A stretch of DNA of 64,000 bases. Source: Clostridiales bacterium (GTDB lineage Bacteria > Bacillota > Clostridia > Christensenellales > CAG-138). Below the pieces are notes generated by a model. That model ran no database searches, was not told the origin of the DNA, and saw only the letters and a list, made by a program, of their open reading frames with translations. The first letter of the stretch is position 1. Every line of letters begins with the position of its first letter. Positions 51,258-58,706 of the stretch are shown piece by piece. The DNA lies in the NCBI GenBank assembly GCA_004558525.1, contig SFCQ01000003.1, positions 148,117 to 212,116 of the forward strand, read 5' to 3'. Made by a program: the position numbers and the translations under genes.

Positions 51258-52003
51258 TGCCCAAGCATCTCCCTCATATACGCATAAACATCCATAGAAT
51301 AAACCTGCTCCAGATTCCGCCTTGAAAGCGCCTCCTCTATCGGGCCAAGCGCGGCGGCCCTTCCGCGGCTCAAAAGCAAAGCCTTTGTGCCGTAGGCCTT
51401 GGCAAGCGAAAGGTCGTGTACCACGCTTATAACGGCCCTGTCCTTTTGCCCGAGCCAATCCTCTATAAGAGAGAATACCTGCCTTTGGTACACCAGGTCA
51501 AGATGGTTCGTAGGCTCGTCCAGCAGAAGATACTTCGGGTCCTGGGCAAACACCTGCGCAAGGAACGTCCTTTGCAGCTCGCCGCCGGAAAGCGTAAGCA
51601 CGGATTGCTTTCTCTGCGCCGTCATGCCGGTCTTTTCAAGCGCAAGCTCCACCATGTCGTTATCCATGCCGCACTTTTTTGAAAAAATCCCGGGCGCGTA
51701 GGCGTAGCGGCCGAGGCGTACCACCTCCTCAACGCTGAAGGAATAGCCTACATAGTGGTTCTGCGTAAGCACGCCTATGCTTTTAGCAAGCTCGCCGGGC
51801 TTTTTTGCGCGTATATCCAAGCCGTCCAGGCTTATATTGCCCTTATATGGCGCGCCGCCGGTTATGGCGTTTATTATGGTTGACTTTCCTGCGCCGTTGG
51901 GTCCGGCTATCATGAGCCATTCCCTCGTATCGACCGTAAACGAAACGTCCTTTAGTATATCAAGCTCCCCATAGCTTACCGAAAGAGCGTTGACCTCAAG
52001 CAT
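51248..52003 (-). CDS. btuD: Cobalamin ABC transporter ATPase
   Basis: A 251-residue ABC ATPase of the cobalamin/iron-siderophore group: Walker A GPNGAGKST (near residue 36), signature LSGGELQRTFLAQ (near 135), Walker B YLLLDEPTNHLD (near 160) and switch His VVHDLSLA (near 193). It drives import through the BtuC-like permease. Start overlaps the permease stop by eight bases. Substrate follows from the operon and B12 riboswitch. Confidence 0.93.
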   Translation of the reverse strand: MLEVNALSVSYGELDILKDVSFTVDTREWLMIAGPNGAGKSTIINAITGGAPYKGNISLDGLDIRAKKPGELAKSIGVLTQNHYVGYSFSVEEVVRLGRYAYAPGIFSKKCGMDNDMVELALEKTGMTAQRKQSVLTLSGGELQRTFLAQVFAQDPKYLLLDEPTNHLDLVYQRQVFSLIEDWLGQKDRAVISVVHDLSLAKAYGTKALLLSRGRAAALGPIEEALSRRNLEQVYSMDVYAYMREMLGQWQ

Positions 52004-53036
52004 TTGCGGCCGCCTTTCTGGCCCTGTAAAAAACGATTATAAACGCTATCGCGCCTATAAAGCTCGTTACTACGCCTATGTTCAGCTCAAGCGGCCTGAA
52101 CAGCATCCTTGCCGCAAGATCGCACAGCATAAGGAATATGGCCCCTGCAAAGGCGCTTGCGGGCAGCAGCCTTTTATGGTTTGGGCCGGCGACAAACCTT
52201 GCCGCGTGCGGCGTAACAAGGCCGACAAAGCCTATGCTGCCGCCTATCGATACGCATATGCCTATAAGCACGGATACGCATATGAGTACCGTAAGCTTTG
52301 TCCTTTTCACGTTAACGCCCACGCTGCGCGCATTATCCTCGCCAATGGCGAACGCGTTAAGCTCCCTTGCATGCGCAAAAAGCACAGCGCCAAACACAGC
52401 GAAGGCGGCGAACAGCACCAGCGCGTTAAGATATGTTGAGCCGTTGAGGCTGCCCATAGTCCAGAAGGTTATCTGATGCAGCTTGGAAGATGAAAACGTT
52501 ATCAATATGCTCATGGCGCTTGAAACGAACATTGAATATATGACGCCGATAAGTATTATGGTATTTGTCGAAAGCGAAAAATCGAGCCTGTAGGCAAGAG
52601 CAAGTATTATAAGCAGCGACAAAAACGCAAACAATACGGCCATTATAGTCGTCCCTGCAAACGGCACGGCCTTGAACGAGATGCCGAAGGCTATGGCTAC
52701 AACCGCGCCGAGGCTCGCGCCCGACGATACGCCCAGCGTGGAACCGTCTGCAAGCGGATTCTTCAGAAGTCCCTGCATGGCTGCGCCGCTGAGCGCAAGC
52801 GACGCGCCCGTAAGCGCCACGCAGAGCACCCTCGGCAGTCTTACCGTAAGTATTATGGAGCTTGGAAGCTCCTTTGGCATGTCAAGGCCGAATATGGCCC
52901 TTCTAAACACCTGTATCGTATCCTTGAGCGGCACGTTAACGCTGCCTAAGCATATGCATACAACAAGCGCCGCTATAGCCGCCAAAGCAAACAAAAGATA
53001 TTCGTATGCCCTGAAGCTTTCTCCCTTTATGTTCAT
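51996..53036 (-). CDS. btuC: Cobalamin ABC transporter permease (FecCD family)
   Basis: A 346-residue permease with about ten membrane helices. LGVSSGASLGAVVAIA (near residue 90), GAAMQGLLKNPLADG, and the cytoplasmic loop GEDNARSVGVNV (near 240) that contacts the ATPase are family hallmarks. ATG 53036 follows GGGGGAG. It lies 87 bases after btuF, separated by a hairpin. Confidence 0.93.
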   Translation of the reverse strand: MNIKGESFRAYEYLLFALAAIAALVVCICLGSVNVPLKDTIQVFRRAIFGLDMPKELPSSIILTVRLPRVLCVALTGASLALSGAAMQGLLKNPLADGSTLGVSSGASLGAVVAIAFGISFKAVPFAGTTIMAVLFAFLSLLIILALAYRLDFSLSTNTIILIGVIYSMFVSSAMSILITFSSSKLHQITFWTMGSLNGSTYLNALVLFAAFAVFGAVLFAHARELNAFAIGEDNARSVGVNVKRTKLTVLICVSVLIGICVSIGGSIGFVGLVTPHAARFVAGPNHKRLLPASAFAGAIFLMLCDLAARMLFRPLELNIGVVTSFIGAIAFIIVFYRARKAAANA

Positions 53037-53069
53037 GCTCCCCCTTCTCAGCTTTGCTCTTTTTCGGCT

Positions 53070-53101
53070 CTGCTCCCGCACCGTATGGAGCGCGGGAGCA
53101 G
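53070..53101 (-). other. Intercistronic hairpin between btuF and btuC
   Basis: CTGCTCCCGC (53070-53079) and GCGGGAGCAG (53092-53101) pair perfectly with a 12-base loop. On the minus strand no T-run follows, so it more likely protects the upstream btuF message, giving more binding protein than permease. Confidence 0.6.
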
Positions 53102-53123
53102 AACGTGTGTTTTTTTATTCAGA

Positions 53124-54143
53124 TTAGGCGGCTTTTTCGGTTTCGTCCGCGCTGTTCATTACAAAGTCATACAGCGCCTTTGCGCCGTCAACAAGCCTGG
53201 GCGCGGGGCGGCTGAGCTCGTTGTTGGGAAGGTTCAGTATGGCTTTGTTCTTAACGGCGGTAACATCCGCCCAGCCTTCGCGTGAAAGTATCTCCTCTTC
53301 AGGCGTTGGGCCTTCGCCAAAGTACATGGTAATGGTCACTATGTAATCCGGATTGCGCTCTATCACCTGCTCCTGGGATATCTCGGACCAGCCTTCAACA
53401 TCGTCAAAGCAGTTCTTAAGGCCCATCATATTGGCGACCTCGTCCATAAAGGTATTCTTACCCGCGGTCCAGAGGCCCCACTGCAAAGGAGACACCTCAA
53501 AGTACACGGTCTTTTCGCCCTCTATCGGGTTAGCCTTTATCTCTTCAAATCCGGCTTTCATTGACGCTACAAGGCTTGCGGCTTCCTCCTCGTGGCCGGT
53601 AACCTTGCCTATAAGCTCTATGGATACATAAACATGGTCTATATCCTGGGCGTAGCACTCAACTACCCTTATGCCGGCCTCCTCTATCTTGTCGATTATG
53701 TCCTTATCCTGGTCCATAGCGCTTGTTATAAGCACGTCCGGCTCAAGGGCAACTATCTCCTCAATATTGGTCTCGGAACCGGATTTTACAGCGGGGATAT
53801 CGAGCGCCTCCGCAGGATAATCGCAGTATGTGCCGCGGCCTACCACTATGTCGCCCGCACCTATGGCATACACTATCTCGCACACGTCGGCGCTGAGGAC
53901 GATGGCCTTCTTGGCGGGCCCTTCAAGCACCACCTCGCGGCCAAGCATATCGGTAACGGTTATGCCCTCTGCATTAGGCTCATCGGTAGATGCAGGCTCT
54001 TGGGTAGCGACAGTCTCGGGAGTGACCTCGGCGGTCTTTTCAGGCTCGGCAGTGTTTGCGGCGGGTTCCTTCTGGCAGGCGGCAAGGCCTATGCACATCG
54101 TCAGTGCAATCAGAAGGGCAACGATCTTGGTAAGGTGTTTCAT
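53124..54143 (-). CDS. btuF: Cobalamin ABC transporter substrate-binding lipoprotein
   Basis: A 339-residue class III binding protein. A signal peptide ends with lipobox LAAC (Cys at residue 23), then an acidic Ala/Glu/Thr linker, then the two lobes (KAIVLSADVCEIVYAIGAGD near 85; NIEEIVALEPDVLITSAM near 145; NPDYIVTITMYFGEG near 260). Anchored outside the membrane, it delivers cobamides to BtuCD. It is the first gene after the B12 riboswitch. Confidence 0.92.
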   Translation of the reverse strand: MKHLTKIVALLIALTMCIGLAACQKEPAANTAEPEKTAEVTPETVATQEPASTDEPNAEGITVTDMLGREVVLEGPAKKAIVLSADVCEIVYAIGAGDIVVGRGTYCDYPAEALDIPAVKSGSETNIEEIVALEPDVLITSAMDQDKDIIDKIEEAGIRVVECYAQDIDHVYVSIELIGKVTGHEEEAASLVASMKAGFEEIKANPIEGEKTVYFEVSPLQWGLWTAGKNTFMDEVANMMGLKNCFDDVEGWSEISQEQVIERNPDYIVTITMYFGEGPTPEEEILSREGWADVTAVKNKAILNLPNNELSRPAPRLVDGAKALYDFVMNSADETEKAA

Positions 54144-54188
54144 GGCTGTATAAGCTCCTTTCTATATTCAGCCGAACAGAGACGGAGC

Positions 54189-54227
54189 AAAAAAATAAGC
54201 TGCTCCATCATAGATTGAGGAGCAACT
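54189..54227 (-). terminator. Riboswitch-controlled terminator upstream of btuF
   Basis: Read on the minus strand, AGTTGCTCC and GGAGCAGCT form a 9-bp stem with a 12-base loop followed by TATTTTTTT. It lies between the B12 aptamer and btuF and is the natural off switch. Confidence 0.8.
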
Positions 54228-54285
54228 TAAATATCGTATGGTTCCCATATACGCCATACAGTTTCACTCAATCCCAGAAGTGTTA

Positions 54286-54425
54286 CATGCGAAAACAGGT
54301 CTCCCGACTTGGCATCAACCTCAAAAGCACCTTCCCATCGCATTTAAGACAGTGGCATACTTGCTTTTTCGTCCGCTTCACGGTTACTGGGATAGTTCAG
54401 AAATCTCATCTAATTCCCCCCGGCG
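54286..54425 (-). ncRNA. Cobalamin riboswitch aptamer
   Basis: Minus-strand sequence carries the B12-box features in order: GGGGGGAATTAGATGA at the 5' side, CCAGTAACCGTGAAG, GCCACTG, GGGAAGG, then the B12 box AAGTCGGGAGACCTG. Downstream are a further small hairpin and a terminator, so binding of cobalamin should stop transcription of the uptake/salvage operon. Confidence 0.9.
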
Positions 54426-54492
54426 TCTCCGCCGGCGCCATACGCATATAAGCTCAGGCTGTATGATCGCACGCTGTTCAACTATATAATGT

Positions 54493-54521
54493 ATTATATT
54501 GTTAAAGCATGGATTAGTCAA
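54493..54521 (-). promoter_or_regulatory. Promoter of the cobalamin operon
   Basis: Minus-strand TTGACT (54516-54521) and TATAAT (54493-54498), 17 bp apart, placing the start near 54486, just ahead of the riboswitch. Confidence 0.75.
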
Positions 54522-54536
54522 GCCTGCTCAACGTTC

Positions 54537-54565
54537 TTGCCTGCGCGCCTCCCCCATGCTATACT
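54537..54565 (+). promoter_or_regulatory. Extended -10 promoter of the APH-like gene
   Basis: TTGCCT (54537-54542) and TATACT (54560-54565) with a 17-bp spacer and a TGC extension before the -10 box. It is divergent from, and just beside, the cobalamin operon promoter. Confidence 0.7.
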
Positions 54566-54589
54566 GCTTTTATCAGGGAGAGATAAGCT

Positions 54590-55372
54590 ATGTATTTGCC
54601 GGATAGGATAAGGAAAAAAGTGAATAAGCTCGCTTACGGCATAAACTCTGTCGGTATGTCGGGCGCGTCTGTGCTTTGCTATGACGATATGGTGCTTAAA
54701 ATAGGCCGGGACACAGAAGATCATGAGCGCAGCAAGGCCATGCTGAGCTATCTTGAGGGCAAGCTGCCCGCGCCGAGGATAATAGAAGAGTGCGAGGAAA
54801 ACGGGATTTGCTATATGCTTATGACGCGCATAAAAGGCAAAATGGCCTGCGCAGGCGAATATATAGACAACGCCGCGGAGCTTCTTCCGATACTTGCGGA
54901 CGGTATAAAGCTGCTTTGGAGGGTAGATACGCACGGCTGCCCGCAGCAGAACATGCTTGATACAAAGCTTGCGCATGCCCGGCGCAGCGTTGAGCTTGGT
55001 CTGTGCGATGAGGACAACGTTCAGCCCGGTACATATGGGCCGGACGGCTTTTCGTCGCCAAAGGAGCTTTACGCCTGGCTCGCCGCCAACAGGCCGGACG
55101 AGGAAAGGGCGTTTTCCCACGGCGATCTGTGCCTGCCGAACGTGTTTATAGACGGCGGCAGGATAAGCGGCTTTATCGACCTTGGCTGGGCCGGAGTTAC
55201 GGATATATATCAGGACATTGCGCTTTGTTACATGAGCCTTGTCAACAACCGCGACGGAAAATACGGCATGGCGCACCCGTATTTTGATGCGGGCGCGCTG
55301 TTCAGCCTTCTTGATATAGAGCCGGACAGGGATAAGCTTTATTACTACACCATGCTTGACGAGCTGTTTTAA
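54590..55372 (+). CDS. Aminoglycoside 3'-phosphotransferase-like kinase
   Basis: A 260-residue protein kinase-like phosphotransferase. The ATP lysine is in MVLKIG (near residue 40), the catalytic loop SHGDLCLPNVF (near 180) and the metal motif GFIDLGWAGVTD (near 198), which align well with APH(3') enzymes that inactivate kanamycin-type drugs. The C-terminus is that of the APH(3') family as well. Chromosomal relatives in gut Clostridia may act on other substrates, so resistance is possible but not shown. GGGAG lies about 9 bases before the ATG. Confidence 0.85.
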   Translation: MYLPDRIRKKVNKLAYGINSVGMSGASVLCYDDMVLKIGRDTEDHERSKAMLSYLEGKLPAPRIIEECEENGICYMLMTRIKGKMACAGEYIDNAAELLPILADGIKLLWRVDTHGCPQQNMLDTKLAHARRSVELGLCDEDNVQPGTYGPDGFSSPKELYAWLAANRPDEERAFSHGDLCLPNVFIDGGRISGFIDLGWAGVTDIYQDIALCYMSLVNNRDGKYGMAHPYFDAGALFSLLDIEPDRDKLYYYTMLDELF

Positions 55373-55429
55373 GTATAGCTCAAAGGAATACGCCCTTTCG
55401 CGCTTTTATCCGGTTCGGATCAAGCCATG

Positions 55430-56209
55430 TCACTTTGTAAAGCTTTTGCCCGCCCACTGCTCGTCGGCCGCCACGCCGAGCCATTTTGCTATGGTTGGCG
55501 CGATGTCGATTATGTTTATCTGATCCGTTATAAACTCGTCGCTTTCGCCATGCTCCGGCACTATTACGGGTATAGTCATATCCTCAGCAAGCTCGCTGCC
55601 GTGGTTCATATCATGCCCGCCGTGATCGGCAGTTATTATTATCTTGTATTCATCGGGCGCCGCAGCTATGGCTCTTTTTATGTTGCCCCATTCGTCGTTT
55701 ACAACGCTCAGATACTCCTTGCCGAGCCAGCCGTAGCGATGCCCCGTCTCGTCAGCCCAACCAAGATAAAGGAATACGAAATCCGGCTTAACTGTCTTAA
55801 TGGCGTGTATGGCGGCGTCGGTCGCCTCCCTGTCCGCCTCCTCACCGCGGCCATGGAACATGGAGGAGTAGAATGAATAATCAAGCTTGCCAGGCTGCGC
55901 AACGTCCCTTAGCTGCTCCCATGTGTAATAGAAGGCGCAGGTCTTGCCGGCCGAATGCAGCTTTTCCACAAGCCCGTCAACAGGCCTTGCCATAGGCACA
56001 AAGGTGTTCGTCAGTATACCATGCCTTTGCGGCGCCACGCTATGGAACAGCGACATATGGCAGGGCAGCGTTACAGACGGAAACACCGTTTGCGCATTCA
56101 TTGTGCTGAAGCGGCAGCTTTCAAGCATGGCTTTAGCGTAGCTGCTGCCGCAGGCCGCTATGCTTTCCGGCCTCATGCCGTCTACCAGGATAAGCAGTAC
56201 CTTTGCCAT
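55430..56209 (-). CDS. Type I phosphodiesterase/nucleotide pyrophosphatase-like protein
   Basis: A 259-residue member of the alkaline phosphatase superfamily. Metal and nucleophile motifs: VLLILVDGMRPES (near residue 5), VFPSVTLPCHMSLFHS with the nucleophilic Thr (near 43), GWADETGHRYG (near 155) and TADHGGHDMNHG (near 205). It should hydrolyse phosphodiesters or phosphomonoesters; no signal peptide is evident, so it is probably cytoplasmic. ATG 56209 follows GGGGG; the longer frame reads through the SRP RNA terminator. Confidence 0.88.
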   Translation of the reverse strand: MAKVLLILVDGMRPESIAACGSSYAKAMLESCRFSTMNAQTVFPSVTLPCHMSLFHSVAPQRHGILTNTFVPMARPVDGLVEKLHSAGKTCAFYYTWEQLRDVAQPGKLDYSFYSSMFHGRGEEADREATDAAIHAIKTVKPDFVFLYLGWADETGHRYGWLGKEYLSVVNDEWGNIKRAIAAAPDEYKIIITADHGGHDMNHGSELAEDMTIPVIVPEHGESDEFITDQINIIDIAPTIAKWLGVAADEQWAGKSFTK

Positions 56210-56242
56210 ATTTACCCCCAGATAAAAAGGATTCAGAAAAGC

Positions 56243-56266
56243 AAAAAAGCCGCATCTGTTTGCGGC
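56243..56266 (-). terminator. Terminator of the SRP RNA
   Basis: Minus-strand GCCGCA and TGCGGC with a 6-base loop, then TTTTTTGC, about 17 bases past the predicted RNA end. Confidence 0.8.
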
Positions 56267-56282
56267 AAGCATCCTTTAAGAA

Positions 56283-56551
56283 AAGCGCGCACCCGCCGGT
56301 CGACACAAGCCCTATGGGCGGCACACGATAAGCTAAGCTCAAGCCAGGCATACCCGCGGCACATCGAAAATTCCGCTTAATGCTGCTTCCGTCAGGACCT
56401 GACATGGTTCACGGCCTCCGATTGCACGGGGCCCGGCCTTCAACGCTTCGCCCTCGTTCCAGCCCCACAGCGCTTTGCCTCGCGGCGGGAATCACACCCT
56501 GCTATAGCGGATTGCAGGTACAGGACACCGCTAACTTCCCGCTTGGCGCGC
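56283..56551 (-). ncRNA. ffs: Signal recognition particle RNA, long Firmicute type
   Basis: The minus strand carries the conserved S-domain core GTGAACCATGTCAGGTCCTG, then ACGGAAGCAGCATTAA, and the 5' Alu domain (GGTGTCCTGTACCTGCAATC, then CGCTATAGCAGGG), strongly resembling the B. subtilis scRNA. Ends pair (GCGCGCC with GGTGCGC), giving about 269 nt. It forms the scaffold of SRP with Ffh for co-translational targeting. Confidence 0.93.
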
Positions 56552-56557
56552 AAGAAC

Positions 56558-56586
56558 ATTGTATCCTTTAACGCATGTATTTGCAA
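56558..56586 (-). promoter_or_regulatory. Promoter of the SRP RNA gene
   Basis: Minus-strand TTGCAA (56581-56586) and TACAAT (56558-56563) with a 17-bp spacer; start predicted near 56551. Confidence 0.8.
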
Positions 56587-56606
56587 GGGTAATTTTCGAT
56601 ACGAGC

Positions 56607-56634
56607 TTGCATACCGGCCCCGATATGGTATAAT
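56607..56634 (+). promoter_or_regulatory. Promoter of tRNA-Arg
   Basis: TTGCAT (56607-56612) and TATAAT (56629-56634) with a 16-bp spacer, divergent from the SRP RNA promoter. Confidence 0.75.
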
Positions 56635-56647
56635 AGTTAAGCCGCGT

Positions 56648-56724
56648 GTACCCGTAGCTCAGCTGGATAGAGCGTTGGACTCCGACTCCAAAGGCCAGAG
56701 GTTCGAATCCTCCCGGGTACGCCA
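56648..56724 (+). tRNA. tRNA-Arg (anticodon CCG)
   Basis: A full cloverleaf: acceptor GTACCCG with CGGGTAC, D-stem GCTC/GAGC, anticodon stem TTGGA/TCCAA around loop CTCCGAC (anticodon CCG, codon CGG), T-loop TTCGAAT and encoded CCA. The outermost T-stem pair appears to be A-C. 77 nt including CCA. Confidence 0.95.
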
Positions 56725-56754
56725 ACATGATGTATCGATTTAGATATATCGCCT

Positions 56755-56789
56755 AAAAGCACGGACATTGTCTGTGCTTTTAATTTTTC
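56755..56789 (+). terminator. Terminator of tRNA-Arg
   Basis: AAAAGCACGGAC and GTCTGTGCTTTT pair (one G-T) around ATT, followed by AATTTTTC. Confidence 0.8.
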
Positions 56790-57106
56790 TCATACGTTCG
56801 CCCTGCAAACGATGCCCGGAGCGATAAACATTCAATTGAATCACCCACGCAAGCGGCTTATGCAAATAATCATGGGCCGCCTCTTATTATACAATCCAAC
56901 GAAGGTGATATTCCTATATGGACGATAAAAAGAACTTGAGCATCCTGCAGGGCGCCTCCCTGCAAATGCTAAAAGCATAAATATGTTGACGATGATAGTG
57001 CGATAAACAAGCAAGTTAGTCGAGTGGATTCCTTATGCAAGTATTTGCAGAAAGGTGTCAAACCGCTACCATATATCTTGGATAGACTTCCCCGCATTTT
57101 TGATGC
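56790..57106. other. Gap between tRNA-Arg and the signalling block
   Basis: No convincing gene. A 20-codon frame at 56918-56980 (MDDKKNLSILQGAS...) has AAGGTGAT upstream but is overlapped by a strong hairpin: TGCAGGG (56946-56952) with CCCTGCA (56958-56964) plus a GCAT/ATGC outer stem. It may be a stub of a truncated gene or a chance frame. This gap marks the change in codon use. Confidence 0.45.
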
Positions 57107-57112
57107 TATAAT
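57107..57112 (+). promoter_or_regulatory. Extended -10 element before the kinase genes
   Basis: TGCTATAAT (TG at 57104-57105, -10 box at 57107-57112) lies about 50 bases before ATG 57165; no good -35 box at 17 bp, consistent with an extended -10 promoter. Confidence 0.5.
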
Positions 57113-57164
57113 TATTATGTTTTTTATAGTAACCTCTGATGATTGGGCGAAGGGAGGCGGCACA

Positions 57165-58706
57165 ATGCAAAAGCAGAATAAGGCACTTATCCGCACAGCC
57201 GTTATCGTCCTGCTGTTGATTCTTCTTGCCATCTACCTGCGTTTCATCGGGAATGCGGGAACGCTGCCAACGTTTGCGGGGCTTGTGCGCTCGTTTATTT
57301 ACATCGGTCTGTTTGGCGCATGGGGCGTATCCGTATGGCGCCGCATCGTGCAGTTGGCTTGTTATACGAACAATCAAATTCAATCTCGGCATGGATCTGA
57401 ACGTAAATCGCTATATTTGGTACGGTTACTATATTCCGATGCTGTTTATTCCGCTCATGGCATTGTTTGTTTCCCTGTCCCTTGGAAAAGCCGAAAACTA
57501 TCATCTGCCCAGGTGGACGGCCGCACTATATATTCCCACGGCGATACTCGTATTGCTGGTGCTTACCAATGACTTTCATCAGCTCGTGTTCACGTTCCCT
57601 CCGGGCACAGACATCTGGACAGACAAAAGCTATGCCTACAATACGGGTTATTGGTTCGTCATCTGTTGGGAAGCTCTGTGCGCGGCGGCGGCGATCATCA
57701 TCATGCTGTTCAAGTGCAGGATCCCACAAAGCCGCAGTGTGCTTTGGCTGCCGCTCGTTCCTTTTGGGGTATCGCTGCTGTACGGGCTTATGTATATCGC
57801 GGGCGTTCCCTGGCTTATTACCATCGCGGGAGATTTCACCGTCATGCAGTGCCTGCTTTATACGGCAGTATTTGAAAGCTGTATCCAATGCGGCTTCATC
57901 CAATCCAACACGGGCTACGATCTGCTTTTCCCCGTGTCCACGCTCTCTGCCCAAGTCGTAGACAAAAATTATAACGTGGTCTATTCCTCAGTTTCCGTAT
58001 ACAAACTGCCAAAACCGGTGCTTAGGCAGACGGAAACGGGTACGGTCGCGCTTGACCGGAACACATTGCTCAAGGGCAACGCAATACGCGCGGGCTTCGT
58101 AGTTTGGCAGGAGGATGTGACGGAGCTTGCTGACGCCATAGACGAGCTCAAGGAGAATCAAGAGCAGATTAAGCACGCAAACCGTGTGGAACGCGAAAAC
58201 TACAACACCAAGCGCCTCATCAGCCAGCTCAGGGAAAAGAACCGGCTGTACGACCTGCTACAACAGCAGACGGCGAAACAAAATGCGCTTTTGAGCGGCG
58301 TCCTTGAGGCTTACTGCCAAACGGTCGACGAAAGCGAAAGAAAAAAGCTCCTCGCAAAAGCAGCCGTTTTCGGCGCATATATAAAGCGCAGAGGCAATCT
58401 GGTGTTCCTGGGGGAACAAAACAAGCTTCTGCCCGCCGCCGAGCTTTCTCTTTGCCTGAACGAATCGATGCAGAATCTGGAGCTTATGGGTGTGATATGT
58501 GAGCTGACGCTTAAGCTTGAGGGAATGATAGCGATTGATACCGCCACGCGGATATACGACATGTTCCAGTCTGTTGTGGAGGCGGCGCTTGAGGGCTTGA
58601 CGGGTATTTGGGTGCATGTTTCTTATGCGGTATTAAGGCTGTCCGCGAAGGCGACGGCACATGGAGTCTGACGCTCAGACTCCCGAAGGGGGGCGAATTG
58701 GAGTGA
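57165..58706 (+). pseudogene. Sensor histidine kinase-like gene with two frame breaks
   Basis: The protein begins at ATG 57165 (GGGAGG upstream) with two membrane helices and reads in one frame to about residue 62 (VSVWRRIVQ). It resumes in the next frame (SWLVIRTIKFNLGMDL, from about 57351) through five more membrane helices (RYIWYGYYIPMLFIPL, YNTGYWFVICWEAL and others), a PAS-like patch (VVDKNYNVVYSS, near 57955), a coiled coil and a poor HATPase-like segment with N-box-like LNESMQNLELMG. Near 58615-58635 the coding returns to the first frame (GIKAVREGDGTWSLTLRLPK) and stops at 58704-58706, where the next gene starts with a GTGA overlap. A helix seems to be missing at the first break. It may be a true pseudogene or contain assembly errors; the ATPase lacks clear G boxes, so catalysis was doubtful even before. 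Confidence 0.72.

Noticed and set aside
56648..56724. Visible attachment-site duplication of the tRNA-Arg 3' end
   Set aside because: No second copy of the T-arm/acceptor sequence is found in the rest of the window, so an att site is not claimed.
56918..56980. Peptide gene of 20 codons
   Set aside because: Covered by a strong hairpin and without similarity; kept only as part of the gap description.
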